Positions 10,365-18,898 are shown, counted from the first letter of the stretch. The stretch is 64,000 bases of DNA from Geothrix sp. (GCF_020622065.1 NZ_JAHRYQ010000001.1:496001-560000), one strand, 5' to 3'. A program made the numbers and translations. The notes: generated by a model not told the origin, from the letters alone.

Positions 10365-11341
10365 CCCCTCTGGAAACCCGGACCCTCGAACGGCTCATCG
10401 CGCGCCGGGATCACCTGGCCGACCTGACCTCCTCGCGGAAGGAAGGCCAGTGGGTGGATCTGATGCGGCGGGCGGATGCGGCCATCGGCGCCATCGAGAT
10501 CGGCACCTGGGGCACCTGTGCGGTGTGCCACGATCCCATGAGTGCCAGCCGCATGGCCCAGGACCCGCTGCTGACGGTCTGCCTGGAATGCCTGTCCGAG
10601 GCCGAGCGCCGGGGCCTGGAGCGGGACCTCCAATCCGCTGGCAAGGTGCAGCGCACCCTGCTGCCGCCGCCCCACCTGGTGCAGAACGGCTGGGAGGTGG
10701 CCTACCACTGGGAGCCCCGGGGCGTGGTGTCGGGCGACCATGTGGACTTGATCGCACCCGCCGCGCCTGGAGATCCCCTTCACCTGCTGCTGGGCGATGT
10801 GTCGGGGAAGGGGGTGGCCGCTTCCCTGCTGCAGGCCCACCTGCACGCCCTGTTCCGGGCACTGGTGCCCACCGGGCAACCGCTTCCGGACCTGTTCAGG
10901 CGGGCCAACGAGCTCTTCGCGGACGCCACCTCCTCGGTCAGCTATGCGACCCTGGCGGCCCTGCGGCTGGCTTCGGAGGGCCGCTTCTCGATCGCCAATG
11001 CGGGCCATCCCCGGCCGCTCCTCGCCGATGGCCGGGGCGTGCGGCCCATCGAGGGCGGCGGCCTTCCGCTGGGCCTGTTCTGCGATTCCGTCTACGCCGA
11101 ACGGGAGCTGACGCTGCGCCCGGGCCAGACCCTGCTGCTCTACACGGACGGCTGGACGGAGGGCTCCCGGGACGACCGCGAGTTCGGCATCGGCCGGGCC
11201 GCCGCCGCCCTGCGCCGGAGCGCCGGGCTTCCCCTTCCGGACCTGCTGGCCGCCTGCCGGGCGGACCTTGAGCACTACCTGGCGGGATCGCCCTGCGGCG
11301 ACGATCTCACCCTGGTGGCGGTGCGACGCGCCGCCGCCTGA
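10361..11341 (+). CDS. DksA-type zinc ribbon fused to SpoIIE/RsbU phosphatase
   Basis: This 326-residue fusion starts with a GTG that overlaps the DinB stop (GTGA). The N-terminus (1-80) resembles DksA/TraR: a helical segment, then CxxC (C53, C56) and CxxC (C74, C77) separated by 17 residues. A short linker with KVQRTLLPPP leads into a PP2C-like SpoIIE domain (about 100-325) with SGDHVDL, LLLGDVSGKGVAASLL, ANAGHPRPLL, LLYTDGWTEG and CGDDLTLVAVR. These are the metal-binding aspartate motifs of RsbU-type phosphatases, which dephosphorylate anti-anti-sigma or STAS proteins. No sensor, GAF or PAS domain is present; the zinc ribbon takes that place. The target is unknown. Confidence 0.85.
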   Translation: MTPLETRTLERLIARRDHLADLTSSRKEGQWVDLMRRADAAIGAIEIGTWGTCAVCHDPMSASRMAQDPLLTVCLECLSEAERRGLERDLQSAGKVQRTLLPPPHLVQNGWEVAYHWEPRGVVSGDHVDLIAPAAPGDPLHLLLGDVSGKGVAASLLQAHLHALFRALVPTGQPLPDLFRRANELFADATSSVSYATLAALRLASEGRFSIANAGHPRPLLADGRGVRPIEGGGLPLGLFCDSVYAERELTLRPGQTLLLYTDGWTEGSRDDREFGIGRAAAALRRSAGLPLPDLLAACRADLEHYLAGSPCGDDLTLVAVRRAAA

Positions 11342-11351
11342 ACCTCCGCGA

Positions 11352-11621
11352 TCAGTCGCCCTCGGTCTTCTCCACCACGATCACCATGCGCGTGAGCACC
11401 GCGGCCAGGGCCCCCACGGCGGCGAAGATCGGCAGCAGCGCCGCGCCCACCAGGCCCAGGGTCAGCGGGATCTCGATGAGGGTCTTGCCCTCTTCGTTCT
11501 TCAGGATGATCCGCCGGATGTTGCCCTGGTGGATGAGCTCTTTGATCTTGTCGAGGACCTTGCCGCCCTCGAGCTTGAATTCCTCGGTTCGGGTGCGGCC
11601 GGATGCGGCGTCGGTGGGCAT
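11352..11621 (-). CDS. DUF4342 small membrane protein
   Basis: This 89-residue protein has an N-terminal soluble half (EEFKLEGGKVLDKIKELIHQGNIRRIILKNEEGKTL) and a single hydrophobic segment at about 52-75, matching DUF4342. The function is unknown; in this family the soluble part is often compared to a UBA-like helical region. GGAG precedes ATG 11621. It lies just downstream of the sensor-domain membrane protein on the same strand (16-bp gap), so the two are probably co-expressed, and it converges on the phosphatase gene. Confidence 0.8.
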   Translation of the reverse strand: MPTDAASGRTRTEEFKLEGGKVLDKIKELIHQGNIRRIILKNEEGKTLIEIPLTLGLVGAALLPIFAAVGALAAVLTRMVIVVEKTEGD

Positions 11622-11636
11622 GGGGGATCTCCGGGG

Positions 11637-12278
11637 TCAGGCGCAGACCAGCAGATGCCGGGCCAGCCAGGTTTGGAAGCGGCCCAACAGCAGGGCCAGG
11701 TGCAGGGTGAGGGGGACGAGGGTCAGGCCCGCCAGGCCGCAGAGGACCGCCGTCAGGGTCGGATGGGCGGCCAGCCAGGCGGGGCCGCCGAGGTCCACGC
11801 TGGAGGTGCCGGTGGCATGGAGCAGGCTCAGGATCGGGACCGCCACGAGGGCCAGCCCCATGGTGAGGAGGGTGACCAGTACCGTGAAGTAGACGACACC
11901 CAGGGGCATGAGCAGCACGAAGTAGAGCAGGCTGGTCCAGGTGCGGCGGTCGCGGACCAGGACCCCCAGCCGTGCGGCCCAGCCCTCGCCGACGGGCAGC
12001 AGGGGCGGGACCTCGGCCTCCTCACCACCCACCAGGGCCTTCAGCCAATGCCTCTCGGCCACGGCCAGGAAGCGGGTGCCGGACAGGAAGAGCAGCGCCA
12101 CGGGAAGGCCGATGATCAGGATGGCCAGGCCCAGGCTGAGGGAGAGCCCCGTCACCGCGTAGGTGAAGGCGAGGATGCCCGTGGCCAGGGAGAGCAGCAG
12201 GTAGAGCAGGGTGGTGTAGGCGCGGCGGGAACTCAGGATCTCGAAGAAACCGGGATGGGAGGGGGACAACAAGGACAC
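11637..12278 (-). CDS. Putative sensor-domain membrane protein
   Basis: This 213-residue protein has four or more predicted membrane segments (about 22-45, 48-68, 115-145 and 170-195). It matches the stand-alone putative-sensor domain (PF13796 type) often found N-terminal to histidine kinases; here no kinase part follows. The start is a GTG at 12278 with GGAGG upstream. It pairs with the DUF4342 gene downstream. A role in sensing membrane or envelope state is suggested by the family only; nothing in the sequence gives a ligand. Confidence 0.7.
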   Translation of the reverse strand: MSLLSPSHPGFFEILSSRRAYTTLLYLLLSLATGILAFTYAVTGLSLSLGLAILIIGLPVALLFLSGTRFLAVAERHWLKALVGGEEAEVPPLLPVGEGWAARLGVLVRDRRTWTSLLYFVLLMPLGVVYFTVLVTLLTMGLALVAVPILSLLHATGTSSVDLGGPAWLAAHPTLTAVLCGLAGLTLVPLTLHLALLLGRFQTWLARHLLVCA

Positions 12279-12398
12279 GGGGCCTCCGGGACACCCCCAA
12301 TGTACGAGCCGGCGCCGGTTTGGGCGCCTGGAACCGGCGAACGGAAGGCGGGCATCGGCGAAGGAACGGCTGAGTGCGGAAGAGCCCGAGCCGAGGCC

Positions 12399-12755
12399 TC
12401 AATTGTCGTAGCAGGGGCCGACTTCCCGGACCTCGACGGTGGCCCATTCCGCGGCGGGGCAGGTCGCCGCGATGGCGACAGCCTCATCCCGGGTTTGGCA
12501 ATCCAGGTAGAAGAAGCCCCCGACCATTTCCTTGGACTCGGAGAAGGGACCATCCAGGAGGGTGCATCGACCCTCCCGCACCTGCACCCGCACGCCCTCC
12601 CGGTCGGATCGGAGCGAGTTGGTGGCCAGGAGCAGGCCGCGGGCCTGCAGATCCTCCGAGAAACGAACCATCCGGTCATAGACGGCATGCCCCTCCTCTG
12701 GGGTCCGGCTCGGGCGCTGCGCCCGCGATTCCAGGATCAGCAGCATGTAGGGCAT
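12399..12755 (-). CDS. YciI/DGPF-family protein (ECF42-linked)
   Basis: This 118-residue protein has the DGPF signature (LLDGPFSESKEMVGGFFYLDCQTRDEAVAIAATCP), a ferredoxin-like alpha+beta barrel related to YciI. It lies directly downstream (30 bp) of an ECF42 sigma factor; this pairing is a known conserved feature of that sigma group. YciI-like proteins have been proposed to be small enzymes, but the DGPF type has no assigned reaction. AAGGAG precedes ATG 12755. Confidence 0.88.
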   Translation of the reverse strand: MPYMLLILESRAQRPSRTPEEGHAVYDRMVRFSEDLQARGLLLATNSLRSDREGVRVQVREGRCTLLDGPFSESKEMVGGFFYLDCQTRDEAVAIAATCPAAEWATVEVREVGPCYDN

Positions 12756-12785
12756 GGGGATCTCCTTCCGGGTGGGTTGAGAGGC

Positions 12786-14063
12786 TCAGGCGTCGCCGCA
12801 GGCGGCGGCCCGGTCGAGGAGCAGCTTCCGCTCCCGGGCGTTCCGCACGAGACCGGCCGCCCGCTGGAACTCGCTCCGGGCCTCCCTGGCGCGCCCCAGC
12901 TTCGCGAGGAGGTCGCCTCGGATGCTCGGGAGCAGGTGATAGCTCTGGAGCGCCGGCTCAGAGGTGAGCGCGTCGACGATCTCGAGACCCGCCGCGGGAC
13001 CGGAGGCCATGCCCAGTGCCACGGCCCGGTTCAGCTCCACGATGGGCGAGGGGGTGAGGTGGGCGAGCGTCTCGTAGAGGGCGGCGATGCGGGCCCAGTC
13101 GGTGTCGGCGGCCGTACGGGCGCGCGCGTGGCAGCCGGCGATGGTCGCCTGCAGCGCGTAGGGGCCCGGGGGCTCGCCCAGCGCCAGGGCCTGCGCATGG
13201 GCCCGCTCGAGGGCGGCCAGGCCGCGCCGGATGAGGAGCTGGTCCCACCGTCCGCGATCCTGGTCGAGCAGGAGGATGGGTTCGCCGTCGGGCCCCACGC
13301 GCGCGCGCAGCCGGGAGGCCTGGATCTCCAGGAGGGCGACCAGGCCGTGGGCCTCCGGCTCCTGCGGGACCAGCCCGGCCAGGATGCGGCCGAGCCGCAG
13401 GGCCTCTTCGCAGAGCCCGGGCCGGATCCAGTCCTCGCCGGCGGTGGCCGAGTAGCCTTCGTTGAAGATGAGGTAGATCACTTCCAGCACCGAGGCCAGG
13501 CGGTCGCGGAGCTCGGCCCCGTGGGGCCCTTCGAAGGGAACCCGGGCCTCGGCCAGGGTCCGCTTGGCCCGGACGATGCGCTGCGCGACGGTGGGCTCCG
13601 GTACGAGGAAGGCGCGGGCGATCTCCTCGGTCGTCAGGCCCCCCAGCAGGCGCAGGGTGAGCGCGGTCCTGGCCTCGGGCGAGAGCCGCGGATGGCAGGC
13701 GATGAACATGAGCCGCAACAGGTCGTCCCCGATGGGATCATCCAGTCCGGCGTGGAAGGCCTCCATGGCCGTCTCCTGCTGGGCCTCGAGTTCCCGTCCC
13801 AGGGCCTCGTGCTTCAGCTCCATCAGCTTGATTCGCCGCAGCCGGTCGATGGCCCGGTGCTTGGCCGTGGCCATGAGCCAGGCCCCGGGGTTGTCGGGGA
13901 CTCCCGTTCCGGGCCACTGCTCGAGGGCGGCGACGAGGGCATCCTGGGCGAGTTCCTCCGCCAGATCGAGGTCGCGCACCATCCGCAGGAGCCCCGCGAT
14001 GAGCCGGGCGGATTCCATCCGCCAGACGGCGTCGATGGCTCGATGGGCGTCGGATGTCGTCAC
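12786..14063 (-). CDS. ECF42-type RNA polymerase sigma factor
   Basis: This 425-residue protein carries sigma region 2 (ELAQDALVAALEQWP and NPGAWLMATAKHRAIDRLRR) and region 4 (LTTEEIARAFLVPEPTVAQRIVRAKRTL) in its first 200 residues. A long C-terminal helical, TPR-like extension follows (about 200-425), diagnostic of the ECF42 group. These factors lack a classical anti-sigma factor and are thought to be controlled through their own extension. I chose GTG 14063 because it gives the canonical short N-terminus; the frame is open 46 codons further upstream. The next gene is a DGPF protein, and two more DGPF genes lie within 4 kb. Confidence 0.9.
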   Translation of the reverse strand: MTTSDAHRAIDAVWRMESARLIAGLLRMVRDLDLAEELAQDALVAALEQWPGTGVPDNPGAWLMATAKHRAIDRLRRIKLMELKHEALGRELEAQQETAMEAFHAGLDDPIGDDLLRLMFIACHPRLSPEARTALTLRLLGGLTTEEIARAFLVPEPTVAQRIVRAKRTLAEARVPFEGPHGAELRDRLASVLEVIYLIFNEGYSATAGEDWIRPGLCEEALRLGRILAGLVPQEPEAHGLVALLEIQASRLRARVGPDGEPILLLDQDRGRWDQLLIRRGLAALERAHAQALALGEPPGPYALQATIAGCHARARTAADTDWARIAALYETLAHLTPSPIVELNRAVALGMASGPAAGLEIVDALTSEPALQSYHLLPSIRGDLLAKLGRAREARSEFQRAAGLVRNARERKLLLDRAAACGDA

Positions 14064-14178
14064 ATGGGAATCAGACCAGCTTCGCCCGCGGGCCGCAACC
14101 TCCCGCGACGGCCTCGGCCTTGTTGAGCGAGGAGGTTTTGCTCGGCACGCCTCGGCGCAGCTGGCCGGAAGGTGGATA

Positions 14179-14652
14179 TCAACCTCGTATGGCCTCTTCA
14201 ATTGAAGCGATGTCGATTTTCTTCATGGGCATCATGGCCTTGAAGGCACGCTTCGCGACCTGGCCGCCCCTCGCCATCGCCTCGGTCAGAATGCGCGGCG
14301 TGATCTGCCAGCTGACGCCCCACTTGTCCTTGCACCAGCCACATTGGCTTTCCTGGCCATCGTTTCCGACAATCGCGTTCCAATACCGGTCCGTCTCCTC
14401 TTGGTCCTCCGTCGCGATCTGGAACGAAAAGGCCTCGCTGGGTTTGAATTGAGGCCCGCCATTCAAGCCAATGCACGGTATTCCCGCGACAATGAACTCC
14501 ACGACCAAGGTGTCGCCCGTTTTGCCATCCGGATAGTCCGAAGGGGCCTTGTGGATGGCTCCGAGATGGCTCTGCGGGAAGATCCCGGTGTAGAAGCGTG
14601 CCGCTTCTTCTGCGTCACGCTCGTACCACAGACAGATCGTGTTCTTGCTCAT
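14179..14652 (-). CDS. PhnB-like VOC-superfamily protein
   Basis: This 157-residue protein is of the PhnB / 3-demethylubiquinone-methyltransferase-like VOC type. It has paired beta-alpha-beta modules (TICLWYERDAEEAARFYTGIFPQS and LVVEFIVAGIPCIGLNGGPQFKPSEAFSF) and ends with WQITPRILTEAM. Members of this family are metal-dependent or metal-free enzymes of varied function, and the name methyltransferase is historical. GGAG precedes ATG 14652. It sits 15 bp from the RibD-type reductase on the same strand. Codon use here is somewhat less GC-biased than in the preceding sigma gene. Confidence 0.85.
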   Translation of the reverse strand: MSKNTICLWYERDAEEAARFYTGIFPQSHLGAIHKAPSDYPDGKTGDTLVVEFIVAGIPCIGLNGGPQFKPSEAFSFQIATEDQEETDRYWNAIVGNDGQESQCGWCKDKWGVSWQITPRILTEAMARGGQVAKRAFKAMMPMKKIDIASIEEAIRG

Positions 14653-14666
14653 TTGGAAGTCTCCTG

Positions 14667-15257
14667 TCAATGCTTCAAAGGCCGCTTCAAAGGCCCAGAG
14701 GCCTTGTACGAATTGAAGGTGATGCCGGAGGGAAGGGCCTTCGTGCTGACAAGCTCGAACGAAAGGGGTGGGATTCCCTCTGCAAAGAAGCGCTTCCCCG
14801 TGCCCAACAGGACTGGATAGACGGCCAGCAGGACTTCATCCGCAAGCCCGTGTTCGAGGAGCGGGGAAGTCAGGGTGGAGCTGCCCGAGAGGATGAGGTC
14901 CGGGCCGTCTTGCGACTTGATGCGGCGGATGTCGTCCAAGATGTCCGGTCCAAGGCCCTCGAACGGTCCCCACTCAAGGCTTTCCGGATGATGGGTCGCG
15001 ATATGTTTCGTCGCCGCGTTGAGGGCGTCGGCCATCGGACTGCTCGGCGCCTTTGGCCAGAAGCCCGACCAGATATCGTAGGTGCGGCGGCCAAGCAGCA
15101 GATCGAAACGCCCGCCATACGCCGCCAGCATGGCATCCCGGCCAGCAGGCGTCCGATAAGGCGCAGTCCAGTCGCTGTAGGGGAAACCGTCGCCATCGGC
15201 GGAATGCTGGATCACGCCGTCCAGCGACATGTGTTCGATGATTTTGAGCTTTCGCAT
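14667..15257 (-). CDS. RibD C-terminal/dihydrofolate-reductase-fold protein
   Basis: This 196-residue protein has the reductase fold of RibD C-terminal domains: RKLKIIEHMSLDGVIQ at the N-terminus, LLGRRTYDIWSGFWP at about 55-69 and LILSGSSTLTSPLLEHGLADEVLLAVYPVLLGTGKRFF at about 125-165. It probably binds NAD(P)H. Such proteins are common accessory reductases with unknown substrates and should not be taken as true DHFR. GGAGG precedes ATG 15257. It is in the run of small genes (VOC, YciI) that shares one strand with the ECF42 gene. Confidence 0.85.
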   Translation of the reverse strand: MRKLKIIEHMSLDGVIQHSADGDGFPYSDWTAPYRTPAGRDAMLAAYGGRFDLLLGRRTYDIWSGFWPKAPSSPMADALNAATKHIATHHPESLEWGPFEGLGPDILDDIRRIKSQDGPDLILSGSSTLTSPLLEHGLADEVLLAVYPVLLGTGKRFFAEGIPPLSFELVSTKALPSGITFNSYKASGPLKRPLKH

Positions 15258-15363
15258 CGGAGCCTCCAGGACCTGGGGCGGGCGTTTCCAAAACACCGTG
15301 AGGGCCTGGCCCAGGGATGGGCGCGCCCCGGCACCTCACGGCTGCCGAGGCGCCAGCCTCGTT

Positions 15364-15783
15364 TCAACCGGGCTGTTTGCCAGGCGGGACCGCGGACGGA
15401 TCCATCCACATCGGCCCCCAGGTGTGCCCGTCCGGATCGGTGAAATCGCGGCCGTACATGAAACCAAGGTCCTGAATGGGGTTGATGTCAGACACCCCGC
15501 CATTAGCGGCCGCCGCGGTGTTCATCGCATCCACCGCCTCCCGGCTCTCGCAGGAGAGGGTGAGCATCACCTCACTGGAGGTTGATGGCGGAATGGCCCG
15601 TGTCGTGAAGGTGTGCCACTTGGCATGGGTCAAGAGCATCACATAGATGGCCTCGCTCCACACCATGCAGGCCGCAGTCTCGTCCGAGAAGGTGGGATTG
15701 TTGGTAAAGCCAAGGGATGTGTAGAACGCCATCGATTTCTTGAGATCGGTGACGGGCAGGTTCACGAAAATCATTTTGGGCAT
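15364..15783 (-). CDS. VOC-family (glyoxalase-like) protein
   Basis: This 139-residue protein has the VOC pattern: MIFVNLPVTDLKKSMAFYTSLGF at the N-terminus and YGRDFTDPDGHTWGPMWMDPS at the C-terminus. It resembles the subgroup annotated as lactoylglutathione lyase-like, but metal ligands do not clearly match glyoxalase I, so the reaction is open. AAGGAG precedes ATG 15783. The gene is followed in this transcription direction by the reductase gene (107-bp gap) and preceded by a DGPF gene. Confidence 0.83.
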   Translation of the reverse strand: MPKMIFVNLPVTDLKKSMAFYTSLGFTNNPTFSDETAACMVWSEAIYVMLLTHAKWHTFTTRAIPPSTSSEVMLTLSCESREAVDAMNTAAAANGGVSDINPIQDLGFMYGRDFTDPDGHTWGPMWMDPSAVPPGKQPG

Positions 15784-15823
15784 CGAATGCTCTCCTTGTC
15801 GGTGGGTGATGGGGCCGTTGCGT

Positions 15824-16249
15824 CTAGGCCTTCTGGGCGATCTGGGCACGCAGGCTTTCCTCCTGCTCCCGCAATTCGGGGGTGAACTGAGGTCCGAAAT
15901 CCTCAGCTTCGTAGACCTGGCGGAGCTCGATCTCGGCTGCCTCGCCCGTGGGATTGGGGCAGCGCTTGATCCATTCGACGGCCTCCGCCATCGACCGGAC
16001 CTGCCAGAGCCAGAAGCCGGCGATCAGCTCCTTCGTTTCGGTGAAGGGCCCGTCGATCACGGTCCGCGTCGCGCCGGAGAACCGCACCCGCACGCCCTTC
16101 GAGCTGGGGTGGAGCCCCTCCCCCGCGAGCATCACGCCGGCCTTCACCAGTTCATCGTTGTAGCGGCCCATGTCGGTCAGGAGTTTCTCGTCGGGGAGAA
16201 CGCCGGCCTCCGTGTCGTGGGTTGCCTTGATCAGGACCATGACGCGCAT
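15824..16249 (-). CDS. YciI/DGPF-family protein (second copy)
   Basis: This 141-residue DGPF protein carries VIDGPFTETKELIAGFWLWQVRSMAEAVEWIKRCPNP and a C-terminal extension rich in Glu and Gln. AGGAGG precedes ATG 16249, and this start is preferred over an upstream in-frame ATG at 16303. It forms a tandem with another DGPF gene 63 bp upstream; the two are divergent paralogs rather than a recent duplication. The function is unknown; it is associated with ECF42 regulation by family precedent. Confidence 0.87.
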   Translation of the reverse strand: MRVMVLIKATHDTEAGVLPDEKLLTDMGRYNDELVKAGVMLAGEGLHPSSKGVRVRFSGATRTVIDGPFTETKELIAGFWLWQVRSMAEAVEWIKRCPNPTGEAAEIELRQVYEAEDFGPQFTPELREQEESLRAQIAQKA

Positions 16250-16312
16250 GATCACGCCTCCTTGGTAAGGGTTGAGGTTGGAAAAGTGGATCGTCTGGAA
16301 CATGGACTGGGA

Positions 16313-16651
16313 TCAGGGCTCCCAGACTTGGCGGATCTCGCTCTCCCCGTCGCCCGCTGTTCGGAGGAAGCGCTTGGTGTGCTCGATCGCCTCTTCCTTG
16401 GAAGCCACCTGGATCAGCGCATAGCCCCCCACCAGCTCCTTGGACTCTGTGAAGGGGCCGTCGATCACAGCGAACTTCCCGTTTGAGAGGCGGACGCGCA
16501 CGCCGAGGGCACTCGGCAGGCAGCCTTCGGTGGCGAGCAGGACACCGGAAGTCCGCATGTCCTCGATCAGTGCGTCCATCCCCGCCATGTCCTGGTCGCT
16601 GGGTGGCGTACCTTCCGGTCGGCTGGGCTTGTAGAGGCAGAGAAATCGCAT
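16313..16651 (-). CDS. YciI/DGPF-family protein (third copy)
   Basis: This 112-residue protein shows FLCLYKPSRP at the N-terminus and the signature VIDGPFTESKELVGGYALIQVASKEEAIEHTKRFL. A GGAG site precedes ATG 16651. It is the first DGPF gene of the tandem pair and follows a DoxX-type membrane protein by 42 bp. Together with the copies at 12399 and 15824 it makes three DGPF proteins within about 4.3 kb. Confidence 0.87.
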   Translation of the reverse strand: MRFLCLYKPSRPEGTPPSDQDMAGMDALIEDMRTSGVLLATEGCLPSALGVRVRLSNGKFAVIDGPFTESKELVGGYALIQVASKEEAIEHTKRFLRTAGDGESEIRQVWEP

Positions 16652-16693
16652 GGTGGGTCTCCTGAGTTCGTGGGCGGGATTCCGGGGACGGAG

Positions 16694-17125
16694 CTACTTC
16701 CGGAGCGGGAGGAGCGCACCCAACCGTGCCTCGCGCAGGTACAGGCCTCCCCAGACCAGCGCGGCCACATAGGTGGGGAAGAGGATGTGCGAGAACAGGG
16801 GATCGCCGACCCGCACATGGGTGGCGATCGCGCCGCCCAGGTAGCCCGTGAGCAGGATGGCTCCGAGCATGGAGGTCCTGGGAACCGCGTAGAGCGCGAC
16901 GCAGACGAGCAGGGTGATTCCGAGGGGGCCCGCGACATTCTCCGAGTAGCCGAGCTTGGCGAAGGCGTCGAGGACCGGCGGCACCCGCATCGCTTTGGCG
17001 ACACCGTCGAAGGCCAGGAACAGGATCGGCAGGGCACTGAGGATGCGGCCCGCCCAGAGCCATCGGGTTGGGGCGGGGGCCGGGGCGGGGACAGGGGTCG
17101 GGACGGGTGGGGTGTGGGTGGGCAA
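16694..17125 (-). CDS. DoxX-like membrane protein
   Basis: This protein of about 143 residues has four predicted membrane segments and the DoxX-like pattern RILSALPILFLAFDGVAKAM, then LGITLLVCVALYAVPRTSMLGAILLTGYLGGAIATH. A Pro/Ala-rich stretch precedes the first helix. I prefer a TTG start at 17125 because GGAGG lies five bases upstream; an ATG at 17209 would add 28 residues without a ribosome site. DoxX-like proteins are membrane proteins of unclear, possibly redox-related function. It is the first gene of a run with the two DGPF genes. Confidence 0.8.
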   Translation of the reverse strand: MPTHTPPVPTPVPAPAPAPTRWLWAGRILSALPILFLAFDGVAKAMRVPPVLDAFAKLGYSENVAGPLGITLLVCVALYAVPRTSMLGAILLTGYLGGAIATHVRVGDPLFSHILFPTYVAALVWGGLYLREARLGALLPLRK

Positions 17126-17209
17126 GGGGGCCTCCGTGGGACGCGCTTCGGATGGGAACCGCGGGGTGGCTTCCGCACGGGATGGCGGCAGGCCCCGGAT
17201 TCTACTCAT

Positions 17210-17330
17210 GCGTCGAATGGGAGGTGGCGGAATCGACAGGCTTTGAATCTTTTTTTATGATTAATTATTAAGTATTTTATTTGCTGCAAATAAGTTCATA
17301 AGCTGCCCGCCCCCGAAGAAGCCGGAGGCA
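17210..17330 (-). promoter_or_regulatory. AT-rich promoter region of the DoxX/DGPF run
   Basis: This about 100-bp AT-rich block sits between two GC-rich genes. On the reverse strand it has a TTGCAG hexamer with TAATTA about 16 bp downstream. It also holds a 13-bp perfect palindrome, ATTTGC-t-GCAAAT (17279-17291), overlapping the putative -35. No other feature is seen between 17126 and 17365. Confidence 0.4.
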
Positions 17331-17365
17331 CTCATCCACCCTCCCGAAACGGAGACCGGCGGCGG

Positions 17366-18898
17366 TCAGCCCAGGTTCGGCACGCGCCAGAGGGCCAGCT
17401 CCTCACCCAGGGCGGGCACGGGCAGCAGGCCGTTCTCCACGGCCCCGTCGTCGCTCTCGGCCTCGCAGAGGTAGGCGGCGACGGCGCCCAGGGGTTGATC
17501 CGTCGGCACCAGCGACCACCCCGCGGGTGCCTTCCGGGGGCCCCGCCGCCAGGAGACGGACAGTTCGCCCACGGCGGCGGCCTCCAGGATGGCGCGGCCC
17601 TCTTCCGAGCCCAGGGCCTCGACCAGGGGCACCTCCACCTCGAAGGCGCCCAGGGCCTCCTGGAGGGAGAGGCCATGCTGGCGCAGGTGGGCCGCCACGG
17701 AGGGGGGCACCAGATAGGCCGCCGGGCGGTCCACCACGGTGGTGCCCACGAAGCGGCCAAGGTGGGGGATCGTCACGGTGGAGGGCGCGCCCTCCAGGGT
17801 GCGGGGCGTGCGCGTGAGGATCTCCACGGGCCGATCGAAGCGCTCCAGGCCGTAGCGCACGGCGATGCGCTCCCGGGGCGTCTGGCTCTCCGTCACGGTC
17901 TGCAGGACATCGTCCCGATGCGCGGCCACATGCTTGAGCGTCTCCAGCATGAAGGCGTAGGCCGTCCGCACCCGCTCCGAGAACGGGATGTACGAGTAGC
18001 ACTCCAGCAGCAGGTCCATGCGGCTGGTGAGGCCCCGGTAGTTGCTGCCGAAGCGGGGGTGGTGCGGGTAGGTCATCCAGCCTTCGCGCACGGGCGCGCC
18101 GGGCTCGGCGTCGCGGTCCGCATCCAGGGCCCGCTCGTCCTCCACGAAGTTGCCGTACCAGCCCGCGTCCAGTCCGTGGTTCGCCTTGAGCGCGGCGGTG
18201 ACGGGCGGCAGCAGGCGGTTGCGCATGTACTCGATGGGTTCGCCCCGGCCGCTCTCCACCGTGTGGGGGATGTCGTAGGTCATGGAGAAGCGGTGCACCG
18301 AGCCGTTGGTGGCGTGGTTGTCGATGGTGAGGTCCGGCGCCCAGGGCTGGCAGACGCGGGTCTGCAGCAGGCGCATCTCGACGCCCTCCTGCCGCAGGTA
18401 GTCGCGGTTCAGGTTGATCTTGGCGGCGTTCACGCGGGTGCCCACGCCGCTGTCGGGCCCGAGCTGGCCCGTGAGCTTGGGCAGGTGCAGCTTGCGGTTG
18501 CCGGGGTCGATGGCGTCGTTGCCGTCGGGGTTGAAGAGGGGCACCACCACCAGGGTGAGGTCGGCGAGGATCTGGCCCGCGTCCAGGCCGGGCTTGCCGT
18601 CCAGGAGGTCGCGCACCAGCATCAGGCAGCCCTCCTTGCCTTCCACCTCGCCAGCGTGGATGCCGCTGATGACCAGGACCACCGGTCGGCCCAGGCTGCG
18701 GGCCTCCCCGGGAGTCGTCACGCCGTGGGCCGACAGCACCAGCAGGGGCAGCTCCCGGCCCTCAGGGCTCACGCCGAAGGAGGTGACATGCAGGCGCTTG
18801 TCGCCCTTGGCCTCCAACCCGGCGATGAAGGCCATCACATCCGCATGGCGGCTGGTCTCCTCGTAGCGGGTGGCTTCGGCGCGGGTGAGCAGGGACAT
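17366..18898 (-). CDS. M14-family metallopeptidase, cytoplasmic type
   Basis: This 510-residue protein has no signal peptide. M14 motifs are clear: VVLVISGIHAGEVEGKEGCLMLVRDLL (HAGE zinc ligands at about 81-84), PLFNPDGNDAID, INLNRDYLRQEG and LTIDNHATNGS with the third ligand. A long C-terminal region (about 330-510) follows the peptidase domain. It is a carboxypeptidase-like or deacylase-like zinc enzyme of unknown substrate. It is unrelated in length and location to the secreted M14 protein at the window start. GGAG precedes ATG 18898. Confidence 0.88.
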   Translation of the reverse strand: MSLLTRAEATRYEETSRHADVMAFIAGLEAKGDKRLHVTSFGVSPEGRELPLLVLSAHGVTTPGEARSLGRPVVLVISGIHAGEVEGKEGCLMLVRDLLDGKPGLDAGQILADLTLVVVPLFNPDGNDAIDPGNRKLHLPKLTGQLGPDSGVGTRVNAAKINLNRDYLRQEGVEMRLLQTRVCQPWAPDLTIDNHATNGSVHRFSMTYDIPHTVESGRGEPIEYMRNRLLPPVTAALKANHGLDAGWYGNFVEDERALDADRDAEPGAPVREGWMTYPHHPRFGSNYRGLTSRMDLLLECYSYIPFSERVRTAYAFMLETLKHVAAHRDDVLQTVTESQTPRERIAVRYGLERFDRPVEILTRTPRTLEGAPSTVTIPHLGRFVGTTVVDRPAAYLVPPSVAAHLRQHGLSLQEALGAFEVEVPLVEALGSEEGRAILEAAAVGELSVSWRRGPRKAPAGWSLVPTDQPLGAVAAYLCEAESDDGAVENGLLPVPALGEELALWRVPNLG

